The translations under genes were made by a program, and so were the position numbers. A stretch of 64,000 nucleotides of DNA from contig JAZNSN010000081.1 of the NCBI GenBank assembly GCA_045591315.1, forward strand, positions 1 through 64,000, read 5' to 3'. This stretch comes from HGM04593 sp045591315. GTDB taxonomy: Bacteria; Bacteroidota; Bacteroidia; Bacteroidales; Bacteroidaceae. Numbering within the stretch: position 1 is the first letter of the stretch; every line of letters begins with the position of its first letter. Under the pieces are notes generated by a model. The model did not search any database, was not told the DNA's origin, and worked only from the letters and a program-made list of their open reading frames with translations. Shown one piece after another: positions 27,300 through 35,104 of this stretch.

Positions 27300-27361
27300 G
27301 TATATACTCTCCCCGTGACCCGGGGTCAGGGTTCTGTGCAAGCAAAGCGGCAAGCCGGTTA

Positions 27362-27412
27362 CGAGTCCCGTACGCACCGCAAACGAGTTCCAAAGAAATT
27401 TGGGACTCGTTT
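27362..27412 (+). repeat. Copy 2 of tRNA-Asp 3' end with terminator hairpin (att-like)
   Basis: Bases 27362-27382 equal tRNA bases 27251-27271. The rest of the tRNA is absent upstream, so this is not a decayed tRNA gene. A 14-bp stem with loop GAAA (27381-27412) and a T run follow; the same hairpin follows copy 3. Confidence 0.75.
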
Positions 27413-27482
27413 TTGTTTGTGTTTGCTTGACAAAGGCTCCGTGATTTATTATCTTTGCCATAAATCCATAAAAGATGATAGA

Positions 27483-28010
27483 ATGAGACTTCTTGCTTTA
27501 TTTTGCATGAGTATGTGTATGCTCGCTTGTAATTCAAACATTAAAGGTTCCCCTGCCAGTGTACAAGCAAATGAACAAGATGTTGAAAAACTATATGGAC
27601 TTGGTATAAAATATTACATTGGTGATTCTGTATTAAAGGACACCGCTAAAGCAATTGATATAATGCAAAAAGCTGCAGAGTTTGGGCATGTTGGGGCTGA
27701 AACATTTCTTGCATATAGTTATTTCAGAGGTGACGGTGTTGACAAGAACTATGATGAATGCGTAAAGTGGTGTACGAGAGCCGCCGAAAAGGGTGATGGA
27801 GAGGCACAAACTTTGCTAGGAAAATGTTATCTTGATGGTTATGGATGCAAAGTAGATACTCTTTGTGCAATAAAATGGTATGGCAAGGCTGCTGAGAATG
27901 GCTTGGACGAGGCTCTTTATGCATTGCATGACATCGGTGTAAAGCCATACATCAAAGCCACTAAGAAATTTGTCAAGAATAACAAATATTATCTTAAGTG
28001 GGATAAATAA
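27483..28010 (+). CDS. Small Sel1-repeat lipoprotein
   Basis: 175 aa from the ATG at 27483. The frame is open further upstream, but that part runs through tRNA-Asp and two terminators, and this start gives a lipoprotein signal with lipobox MCMLAC (Cys18). Residues about 45-150 hold three Sel1 repeats (HVGAETFLAYSYFRGDGVDKN, GEAQTLLGKCYLDGYGCKV, and a degenerate third). The codon use is AT-rich, unlike neighbouring genes. Nine bases separate it from the BRO gene; both lie between tRNA-end repeats, so they are probably cargo of one integration event. Function unknown. Confidence 0.78.
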   Translation: MRLLALFCMSMCMLACNSNIKGSPASVQANEQDVEKLYGLGIKYYIGDSVLKDTAKAIDIMQKAAEFGHVGAETFLAYSYFRGDGVDKNYDECVKWCTRAAEKGDGEAQTLLGKCYLDGYGCKVDTLCAIKWYGKAAENGLDEALYALHDIGVKPYIKATKKFVKNNKYYLKWDK

Positions 28011-28019
28011 TCATAGGCT

Positions 28020-28865
28020 ATGACACAAAAACAATCCTTACAGATATTTGAAGATAGAAAGATTCGTACCATTTGGGATAGCGAACAAGAAAAGTGGTAT
28101 TTTTCTATTGTTGATGTGATTGAAGTTCTTGCCGACAGTAAAGATTATACTACAGCTAGAAAATATTGGAACAAGCTAAAACAACGCTTAAAAGAGGAAG
28201 GGAATGAAACGGTGACAAATTGTCACCAGTTTAAAATGTGTGCTCTTGATGGAAAGATGCGTTTGACTGATGTTGCTGATACTGAGCAACTTTTCCGTCT
28301 AATACAGTCTATACCTTCGCCAAAAGCAGAACCCTTCAAGCAGTGGATGGCGCACGTTGCAAGTGTGCGTATTGACCAAATGCAGGACCCCGAACTATCC
28401 ATTGAACAAGCAATGGTAGATTACAAGCGTTTGGGATATTCTGATGCTTGGATTAACCAACGACTGAAAAGCATTGAGGTACGCAAGGAACTCACTGATG
28501 AATGGAAACGTACAGGTGTGAAGGAAGGCGTTGAGTTTGCTACACTCACAGACATTATAACAAGAGAATGGAGTGATATGCACACAAAGGAATACAAGCA
28601 ACTAAAAGGACTTAAAAAAGAGAATCTGCGTGATAATATGACTAACGTAGAACTTGCTCTTAACATCCTTGCCGAAGCTTCTACTGCTGAAATTTCAAAA
28701 GAGAAGAATCCTCACGGATTCAAACAGAACGTAAAAGTTGCTAGAGAAGGTGGAAGCGTTGCCAAAGTCGCACGCAAGCAGTTGGAAGAAAAACTGGGAC
28801 GTTCTGTTATATCGTCATCAAAAGCAAGCGACTTTTTACCACCTCCAAAAGAGGAGATAGAATAA
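28020..28865 (+). CDS. BRO-N domain protein (phage antirepressor-like)
   Basis: 281 aa. Residues about 8-115 match the BRO N-terminal domain (IRTIWDSEQEKWYFSIVDVI, ARKYWNKLKQRLKEEG, LTDVADTEQLFRLIQSIPS, PFKQWMAHVASVRIDQMQDP), a DNA-binding fold found in phage antirepressors. The remainder is helical, Lys-rich, and shared by a group of about 280-aa proteins widespread in Bacteroidales. No toxin domain is recognised. AT-rich and located inside the tRNA-Asp islet, it was very likely acquired. It may regulate genes of a resident phage or element. Confidence 0.85.
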   Translation: MTQKQSLQIFEDRKIRTIWDSEQEKWYFSIVDVIEVLADSKDYTTARKYWNKLKQRLKEEGNETVTNCHQFKMCALDGKMRLTDVADTEQLFRLIQSIPSPKAEPFKQWMAHVASVRIDQMQDPELSIEQAMVDYKRLGYSDAWINQRLKSIEVRKELTDEWKRTGVKEGVEFATLTDIITREWSDMHTKEYKQLKGLKKENLRDNMTNVELALNILAEASTAEISKEKNPHGFKQNVKVAREGGSVAKVARKQLEEKLGRSVISSSKASDFLPPPKEEIE

Positions 28866-28971
28866 TATAAACAAAGATACATCTTTGTTACCAAAGTTGG
28901 AACCTAGATAAAACTAACTGATAAAATCGGTCTCTTGCCTTATTGAGGAAGGGGTTTATTTACGGGACAGT

Positions 28972-29019
28972 AGTCCCGTACGCATCGCTGGAAGAGTTCC
29001 AAAGAAATTTGGGACTCTT
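28972..29019 (+). repeat. Copy 3 of tRNA-Asp 3' end with terminator hairpin (distal att-like site)
   Basis: AGTCCCGTACGCATCGC (28972-28988) differs from the tRNA end by one base. A 12-bp stem with loop GAAA (28992-29019) and T run follow, nearly identical to the hairpin at copy 2. The left part also forms its own hairpin TACGGGAC AGTA GTCCCGTA (28961-28980). This marks the distal border of the islet. Confidence 0.7.
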
Positions 29020-29080
29020 TTTTGTTTCAATAAAGCATATCGGGCGAACAAAGATATGAGCTGCACTTAGGGTATAAAAA

Positions 29081-29106
29081 AACGGCCCCTCTCATGAGGA
29101 GTCGTT
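29081..29106 (-). terminator. Terminator of the Ala/Lys repeat protein gene
   Basis: Stem AACGGCCCCTC/GAGGAGTCGTT with one mismatch and loop TCAT. On the minus strand it is followed by a T run (complement of the A run 29076-29082). It lies 22 bases past the stop at 29128. Confidence 0.75.
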
Positions 29107-29127
29107 CATCATACGGTGAGCGTGAAA

Positions 29128-29664
29128 TTACTTTGCAGCCTTTGCAGCCTTCTTAGCCTCCTTAACTGCCTTAGCCTCAGCCTTCAGTCTTGCCTTCTCG
29201 GCCTTCTTGGCATCCTTCTCGCTCAAAGCAGCCTTTCCGGGAGCACCCTTAGGACCGGCAGCTCTAACGGCAGCCTTAGGAGCAGCTTCCCTGACTGCGG
29301 CCTTAGGAGCGGCAGCTCTTACAGCAGCCTTAGGAGCAGCCTCTCTAACCGCCTTAGCCTCAGTAGCCTTCATTGTCTCCTTAACGACAGGCTTCTCAGC
29401 CTTCTTGGCAGCAGCTTTCTTGGCAGCGGCTTCCTTTTTCTCAGCAGCCTTCATAGCAGCCTTTGAAGGAGCAGCCTTTGGACCGGCAGCTCTAACAGCG
29501 GCCTTTGGAGCAGCTTCTCTAACGGCAGCCTTAGGAGCAGCTTCTCTAACAGCACCCTTCACTGCCTCTTTCTTGGCAGCAACCTCACCTTCGTTTGCAA
29601 CCTGAGCGTTTGCAGTAAAGCCCAGAGCAACGAACAACATCATAACAAAAAGTTTTGCTTTCAT
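29128..29664 (-). CDS. Exported Ala/Lys-rich repeat protein (histone H1-like composition)
   Basis: 178 aa. A clear signal peptide MKAKLFVMMLFVALGFTANA is followed by a very Ala/Lys/Pro/Arg-rich chain. The motif VREAAPKAA or VRAAGPKAA occurs about eight times in two clusters (about residues 37-68 and 107-143), separated by a Lys-rich helix (KKEAAAKKAAAKKAEK). The C-terminus is alternating KKA/EAK. Composition recalls histone H1 tails, but the signal peptide sends it out of the cytoplasm, so DNA packing in the cell is unlikely; binding of anionic surface polymers is an inference. It has its own promoter (TAATTTTG, 29719-29712) and terminator. Confidence 0.75.
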   Translation of the reverse strand: MKAKLFVMMLFVALGFTANAQVANEGEVAAKKEAVKGAVREAAPKAAVREAAPKAAVRAAGPKAAPSKAAMKAAEKKEAAAKKAAAKKAEKPVVKETMKATEAKAVREAAPKAAVRAAAPKAAVREAAPKAAVRAAGPKGAPGKAALSEKDAKKAEKARLKAEAKAVKEAKKAAKAAK

Positions 29665-29852
29665 TGTTTAGATAAATTTATTAATAATAGTTCCTTTCCG
29701 AAAAGGAGCCGCAAAATTATTAAAAATTATTAATATAGAAAAGAAAAATTCCTTTTTTCTTACATTTTGTGAATTTATTCCACTGAAAATAAGCATAAAA
29801 CGCAAAAAGTAGAATAAAAATAATCGAATTATAATCCGTTTAAAACAGCATC

Positions 29853-31157
29853 TTAATCCACAACAATAAGGAAAGTTACCCTGTCATTCCTGTTATGAGT
29901 GAGACTCAAAGAACCGCCATGAAGGCGTATAATCTGCTTTGAAACAGCAAGACCTATTCCTGAACCATTCTGCTTTGTTGTAAAGAAAGGGGTAAATATG
30001 TTTTCGGCCACATCCTGAGGTATGGCACCTCCGTTATTGCTTACCTCGATATGCACTTTCTCATCGGGTGCTATATGCGAAGAAAGTTCTATTTTACGTT
30101 CTCCGCAACTCGATGCACATGCCTCAATAGCGTTCTTAAGCAGATTTACGACAACTTGAAGCATCTGCTTCCTGTCGGCATAGACCATTATATCCTCAGG
30201 AACTACATTTATCTTCAACGATGTATCGTTGAACGAGATAAGCGTTACTGCCTCATTGAACAGATCGGCCACATAGAACGGAGCCTTTTCGGGGAGCGGA
30301 ATACGTGTCACAGCGCGGAATGAATCGACAAACCGCATAAGCCTGTCACTTGTAGAGTGTATTGTCTCAAGACCCTGCTGCAGGACACCGGCATTCTCGT
30401 TCCCATGAAGAAGGGTGTGGCTTATAGATACAACCGGAGCAAGCGAATTCATAATCTCATGCGTCATTATCCGTGTGAGCTTTTCCCACGCAAGCCCCTC
30501 CTGTGTATCAAGTTCCCTGTTTATGTTCTCAATTGACAACACACGCAATTCATGACCGTTATATTTCATTGGAGAGCAGTTCAGCAACAGGGTAATGTCT
30601 CCCGTCTCTGTAGAGAAGCAAATACTCCGTTGCTCCATAGGAATTATTGAAAGCATTGCATCGGCAAGTGCCGGGGATATCTGGCGCAGCCTTTCGGCAT
30701 GGCTCAGCATTTGAACTCCCAACATGTTGGCAGCCTTGCTGTTGTGCTTTATGACGGTTCCGTTTTCGAGCATAATGACAATTCCTATGTTTGCACACTC
30801 TATTATTGTCTCGAAATATTTTTCCTTCTCAGCAGCCTTTACTTTAGCCTCATCAAGCACCTCCTTAATTCTGTTAAGCGAATAGTTTACAACAGCATGT
30901 TCGGTACGTAACGGATTATCGACAAAACGGAACGAGAAGTCATTGTTGCGTACAGCACCGAAAATAAAGTCAAGGTTCCTTACTATGCCACGATATACAT
31001 TCACAAGCCTCCACGACAAGTATATCAAAAGAATCAAAACGGGGGAGAACCAGCCATAACAACCCCGCGCAACCAGCCACCCTAAGGAAACACCCGCTGT
31101 TGCCAACAGGACAACGAGAAGCAAAAGTCTGAAAAGGGGCAGCTTGCGTTCTGTCAT
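29853..31157 (-). CDS. NtrB-type sensor histidine kinase
   Basis: 434 aa. Two membrane helices (about 9-27 and 36-54), a PAS-like domain (about 110-200, TIIECANIGIVIMLENGTVI), HisKA with IMTHEIMNSLAPV (His near residue 233) and an HATPase with NLLKNAIEA, FTPFFTTKQNGSGIGLAVSKQI. There is almost no periplasmic part, so the signal is likely sensed in the membrane or cytoplasm. The ATG overlaps the stop of the NtrC-type regulator gene (31154-31157), so they form a pair. It closes the long export operon. Confidence 0.93.
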   Translation of the reverse strand: MTERKLPLFRLLLLVVLLATAGVSLGWLVARGCYGWFSPVLILLIYLSWRLVNVYRGIVRNLDFIFGAVRNNDFSFRFVDNPLRTEHAVVNYSLNRIKEVLDEAKVKAAEKEKYFETIIECANIGIVIMLENGTVIKHNSKAANMLGVQMLSHAERLRQISPALADAMLSIIPMEQRSICFSTETGDITLLLNCSPMKYNGHELRVLSIENINRELDTQEGLAWEKLTRIMTHEIMNSLAPVVSISHTLLHGNENAGVLQQGLETIHSTSDRLMRFVDSFRAVTRIPLPEKAPFYVADLFNEAVTLISFNDTSLKINVVPEDIMVYADRKQMLQVVVNLLKNAIEACASSCGERKIELSSHIAPDEKVHIEVSNNGGAIPQDVAENIFTPFFTTKQNGSGIGLAVSKQIIRLHGGSLSLTHNRNDRVTFLIVVD

Positions 31158-32491
31158 AGTCCGTACCGTTTTATCTTATTGTATAAAGTCTGACGAGTAA
31201 TTCCTAAGCGTTGTGCCACCATTGTAAGGTTGCCGCCGCATGAAGATATTGCCTCTGCTATTACATTGCGTTCAACATCTTCAAGAGTTGTAGCAGCTGT
31301 TTTATGTGTATTCCTTGCAACGTAAATCTGAAGATGCTCAGGCATTATGTCGCTGCCGTCGCACATAATGACAGCCTTCTCCATTATATTCTGGAGCTCA
31401 CGTATATTACCCTCGAACGAATGTTCTATAAGACGCGATGCAGCTCCTTGCGAGATACCCATTGGCTGCTTGCCGTACTTCTCGCAGTAGTGCCGCAGAA
31501 ATATTTCGGCAAGAGGGATTATATCAACGGCACGTTTTCTCAAGGGAGGCAGATTGATATGAACGGTATTTATACGGTACAGCAAGTCCTGGCGGAATTC
31601 ACCTGTTTCGGACAAGGCAAACAAATCGCGGTTCGTTGCAGCCACAAGACGTATATCTATTGCCTTTGGAGTGTTCCCGCCGAGTGGAGTTACCATGCGG
31701 TTCTGCAATGCAACAAGCATTTTTGCCTGCAGGTGCAACGGCAAGTTCCCTATCTCATCCATAAACAGAGTGGAACCGCTTGCTGCAACCATTTTTCCGT
31801 CCCGATCGCTGTAGGCATCGGTAAAGGCCCCTTTCTTGTGACCGAAGAGTTCGCTCTCGAACAGCTGTTCAGGTATGGCACCCATATCAAGCGAGACCAT
31901 TTCTTTGCCGCAACGCGCCGACAAACGGTGTATTTCACGAGCAAGCAGCTCCTTTCCCGTTCCGTTCTCACCGGTGATAAGCACATTGGCATCGGTTGCA
32001 GCGACACGCTCTACCACGGTGCGTATATGTGCCATTTCGGCACTTGTACCCCAGAACATCGGAATCTCCTTGCGTACAGGCTTGGAACCCTTCTTTCCTT
32101 TCTCTTTGGAACTCTCAAGGGCATTCATCAGTGTCTCTGCCAGTTTGTCGTTATTCCATGGCTTCACCACGAAATCGAATGCACCATGTTTCATTGCCTT
32201 TACAGCAAGACCGATGTCGGCATACGCGGTAAAAAGTACCACGTTAAGTTGCGGATACTTGGCTTTTATCTCCTTTAACCAGAATATACCCTCGTTGCCG
32301 CTGTTTATGCCGGCATTGAAGTTCATGTCAAGCAACAGCACATCGGGTTGCTCGGCAGCAATCGTAGAAAGCAGTGCCGTTGGCGAAGAGAGCGTAACCA
32401 CCTTCGCAAAGAAACCATCTGCCAACAGTTTTACCGCCGACAGTATATTCCTGTTGTCATCAACTATAAGTAATGTACCTCTCTTTGCCAT
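31154..32491 (-). CDS. NtrC-type sigma-54-dependent response regulator
   Basis: 445 aa. Receiver domain (1-120) with phospho-acceptor Asp55 (VLLLDMNF). AAA+ domain with Walker A GENGTGKE (174-181), the sigma-54 contact loop as GAFTDA (221-226, where GAFTGA is usual), and Walker B TLFMDEIGNL. C-terminal Fis-type HTH (GNLTMVAQRLGITRQTLYNKIKRYG). It activates sigma-54 RNA polymerase from upstream sites. Being encoded at the end of the export cluster, it most likely acts on the sigma-54-like promoter before tolC (46104-46120) through the palindromes at 46176-46214. Confidence 0.95.
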   Translation of the reverse strand: MAKRGTLLIVDDNRNILSAVKLLADGFFAKVVTLSSPTALLSTIAAEQPDVLLLDMNFNAGINSGNEGIFWLKEIKAKYPQLNVVLFTAYADIGLAVKAMKHGAFDFVVKPWNNDKLAETLMNALESSKEKGKKGSKPVRKEIPMFWGTSAEMAHIRTVVERVAATDANVLITGENGTGKELLAREIHRLSARCGKEMVSLDMGAIPEQLFESELFGHKKGAFTDAYSDRDGKMVAASGSTLFMDEIGNLPLHLQAKMLVALQNRMVTPLGGNTPKAIDIRLVAATNRDLFALSETGEFRQDLLYRINTVHINLPPLRKRAVDIIPLAEIFLRHYCEKYGKQPMGISQGAASRLIEHSFEGNIRELQNIMEKAVIMCDGSDIMPEHLQIYVARNTHKTAATTLEDVERNVIAEAISSCGGNLTMVAQRLGITRQTLYNKIKRYGL

Positions 32492-32643
32492 AGCGCGAAG
32501 ATAATAATATTAATTCAGATGCCGATTAAATTTATAGCAATTATTATAACTTTACAATACGTACAAATCCCTGTACTGGCCGTGTCAAGCAAGCAAAGCG
32601 ACAAGACATCCCCTTGCATGTTTGCTTCCCATGCCGACTTTTC
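32492..32643. other. Intergenic region between permease and regulator genes
   Basis: 152 bases. It contains the palindrome GTACA-AATCCC-TGTAC (32561-32576) and a stretch GCAAGCAAAGCG (near 32590) that recurs near 27338. No clear promoter or terminator; no ORF. Confidence 0.3.
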
Positions 32644-35016
32644 TTAGTTTGACTTTACCACATCGGCAGGGTTTTCGGTGGCGGCACGCCACGAACGTAA
32701 CGTAACCAGCAACACCGTCAGCAATGCCACAACAGCAAGCACTGCAAGCGGCAGCCACAATGATAGTTCTATACGGTTGACAAATCCCTGAAGCCAATCG
32801 CCCGCAATAATCCACGCAACCGGTGCAGCAATAACAAAGCAAACAGCCACAATGAGCAGATAACGACGGTTGAACATTGCCACCACACTGCCCGATGAAG
32901 CACCATACACCTTACGCACGGCTATCTCGCTGCGACGGTGCTGTGTTTCGAAGAGCACGATGCCGAACACGCCCATCAGTGAGATTAGAACAGCAATGAG
33001 CGCGAAAAGAGAAATCATAACACTCTGCTTCTTGGTATCACCATAGACCTTTGCAATGGCGTCGTCCACAAACCCAATCTCCGGTTCATCGGCATTGGGC
33101 TCAATCTCCTTTGCAACAGCACGTATATCGGAACAAACCTTTTCAATATCCACATTCCTGCCAAGACGTACATAGAAATACATCCTGAAGTCCGATGAGC
33201 CTTGAGCATAAAGCATTGTATTCATTCTGGCCTTGTTCGCTCCCACAAAGTTTATGTGAGGTATTATACCGATGATCTCTTCACCGTCCCATTTGTCACC
33301 AACGCCAAGCCCCGTTGCCTGCGATGTATAATCGGTTATCAGGTATCCGGGAGTGCCCTTAACAAAACCATGTCCCATTATTACCGGAATACCGAATACC
33401 TCCGGAGCATTATGCCGCACATAATGTATCTGCATTTTTACAGTAACACCATCTATCAGTCTCGAATTATAGTCACCAGAACCGAAAAGTCCCCAATTCG
33501 TCGATGTCACAGCCTCTATATCAGGATTTTCAGCAAGTTTCTCAAGGAATAGTTCATGCTTAGGTGCAATATCCATCGATTTTATCATAAGCATATTCTC
33601 TCTATCCATACCTACATCATAACGTACCATATAACTGTATTGCAGGGAGAATACAAGTGCAAGAACCATAAGTACCATAGAGACCGTGAACTGCAATGCC
33701 ACAAGCCCTGAACGCATAGCACGTCCGGCCTTTGAGTGTGCAAATCCCTTTCTGACAGCAAGCGAGGCATTGAAGCCTGTAATGTAGAATGCAGGGTAGA
33801 GAGCAGCTGCTACAGCCATCAATACGGCAACAGCACACACAAGCACTACGCTTTCAGTATTGTCACCCATTGCCAAAGGAAAGTTGACATACTCGTTTAT
33901 ACCGGCACCCTGTACAGCATATATAATGTAAAAGGCAATGACAAGAGCAATAAGCACCAGCCCTACGGCCTCAAAGACAAAGTTCCATCGCAAAGTATTG
34001 GTGCCTGCACCAAAGACCTTGCATATATTCACCGTACGCATACGCACCGGTACAAGAGCCATAAAGAAATTCACGAAATTTATGAAAGCCACAATTACAA
34101 TTACCAGAGCAATTGCAAGCTGCGTAATCGTTGTGCCGATAGAACCGTTCAAGTAATTTTCAAACTGCGTATTGAAATAGAACTCATCCATAGGTACAAG
34201 CTTTATTTCCATTCTGCAAAGTTTCTCTTTCTCTTCCTTACTGATTTTGGCTCCTGTTGCAGCAATATACTGCTCGTACATATCTTCGTTGAATTCATAG
34301 TACTTCTTTTGCCACAAGGCAATATATTCATCAGTGCCGGCCCCTTCCCGGAACTTCACGAAAACCGAATAGTTCCAGTTGTTGTTAAGCATACCGTCTT
34401 TCCTGTTGTCGTTGCGGAATATATGCCTCCCGCCAAGGATAGTATTCTCGTCAAAATCCTTGAATATTGCAACAACCGTGAGCGGTGTACCCGGTGCAAG
34501 CTCCCCCTCTTCGAGTTTGATGACATCTCCAACGGTTATACCCATTGTCTCAGCCATGCTCTCCGACACCACTGCTGCATTCATCTGCCTGAAGTCATCG
34601 GCGTTTCCTGCAACAATGTCGAACGAGAATACATCAAGCAGTGTGCTGTTGCATTTGGTGACACCGCATTTGAACTTCTCATAACCATTCCCGTTGCCAT
34701 TTATCCACACATGGGTGGGGCTCTCATACCACGCCATTGAGGCAATGCTCTCAACAACAGGCAAAGCCTCTGCGGTTTCGTATGAAACAGGATTGGGAGC
34801 ATTCTCATTATAGCGGCCCAGCATCTCGCTGTAAGGCGATATCATATACACCCGCTCATTATCCTTAATGGAACCGTTGTAGGTAAAAGCACTATAGACC
34901 TGTGCCATTATTATATAAAAGGCAGAAAAAGAGAGTGCCAGGCCTGCAATATTAAGCAATGATGCAATCTTATACCTTTTAAGTGTCGTTATAAAATTGT
35001 TTAAAGCAATTTTCAT
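32644..35016 (-). CDS. MacB/FtsX-type ABC transporter permease (fourth permease)
   Basis: 790 aa. N-terminal membrane helix (about 20-42), a large periplasmic MacB_PCD domain, then FtsX-type helices in two groups (about 285-425 and 680-775) with ETQHRRSEIAVRKVYGASSGSVV before the last group, the conserved FtsX motif. No ATPase domain is fused, so it depends on the single ATPase at 37707-38387. The C-terminal AATENPADVVKSN is typical of Bacteroidetes MacB-like permeases. These transporters expel peptides, antibiotics or lipoproteins by mechanotransmission with an adaptor and TolC. Substrate unknown. Confidence 0.92.
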   Translation of the reverse strand: MKIALNNFITTLKRYKIASLLNIAGLALSFSAFYIIMAQVYSAFTYNGSIKDNERVYMISPYSEMLGRYNENAPNPVSYETAEALPVVESIASMAWYESPTHVWINGNGNGYEKFKCGVTKCNSTLLDVFSFDIVAGNADDFRQMNAAVVSESMAETMGITVGDVIKLEEGELAPGTPLTVVAIFKDFDENTILGGRHIFRNDNRKDGMLNNNWNYSVFVKFREGAGTDEYIALWQKKYYEFNEDMYEQYIAATGAKISKEEKEKLCRMEIKLVPMDEFYFNTQFENYLNGSIGTTITQLAIALVIVIVAFINFVNFFMALVPVRMRTVNICKVFGAGTNTLRWNFVFEAVGLVLIALVIAFYIIYAVQGAGINEYVNFPLAMGDNTESVVLVCAVAVLMAVAAALYPAFYITGFNASLAVRKGFAHSKAGRAMRSGLVALQFTVSMVLMVLALVFSLQYSYMVRYDVGMDRENMLMIKSMDIAPKHELFLEKLAENPDIEAVTSTNWGLFGSGDYNSRLIDGVTVKMQIHYVRHNAPEVFGIPVIMGHGFVKGTPGYLITDYTSQATGLGVGDKWDGEEIIGIIPHINFVGANKARMNTMLYAQGSSDFRMYFYVRLGRNVDIEKVCSDIRAVAKEIEPNADEPEIGFVDDAIAKVYGDTKKQSVMISLFALIAVLISLMGVFGIVLFETQHRRSEIAVRKVYGASSGSVVAMFNRRYLLIVAVCFVIAAPVAWIIAGDWLQGFVNRIELSLWLPLAVLAVVALLTVLLVTLRSWRAATENPADVVKSN

Positions 35017-35104
35017 AATCTCAGTTTTTAAGAAGCTGTTTTTTGAGATTTCTCCTATAGCAAAGAAGAAGCGTCCCGTGCACTTGTCATAATGACAATG
35101 CTTT

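Larger units (their letters stand above)
27271..29019. mobile_element. Integrase-less islet at the 3' end of tRNA-Asp (Sel1 + BRO cargo)
   Basis: Three copies of the tRNA-Asp 3' end lie in direct orientation: the real tRNA (27251-27271), 27362-27382 (21 identical bases) and 28972-28988 (16 of 17). Copies two and three are each followed by the same GAAA-loop terminator hairpin. Between copies two and three lie two AT-rich genes foreign in composition; between copies one and two only about 90 bases remain. This is the footprint of site-specific integration at a tRNA 3' end. No recombinase gene is present. Confidence 0.65.

Noticed and set aside
27300..27361. Decayed second tRNA-Asp gene
   Set aside because: Upstream of the 27362 copy there is no match to the acceptor, D-arm or anticodon parts of the tRNA; only the 3' end is repeated, which favours an att site.
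27117..27482. N-terminal extension of the Sel1 lipoprotein frame
   Set aside because: This part of the frame runs through tRNA-Asp, its terminator and the second att-like copy; the downstream ATG gives a proper lipoprotein signal.
27201..27537. Minus-strand ORFs across tRNA-Asp
   Set aside because: They are translations of tRNA and att-like repeats, with no family resemblance.
29207..29605. 132-aa Ala/Leu-rich plus-strand ORF opposite the Ala/Lys repeat gene
   Set aside because: Its low-complexity sequence is the reverse reading of the repeats; the minus strand has a signal peptide, promoter and terminator.
33736..34740. 334-aa plus-strand ORF opposite a permease gene
   Set aside because: Shadow frame of the permease; no promoter, no domain.
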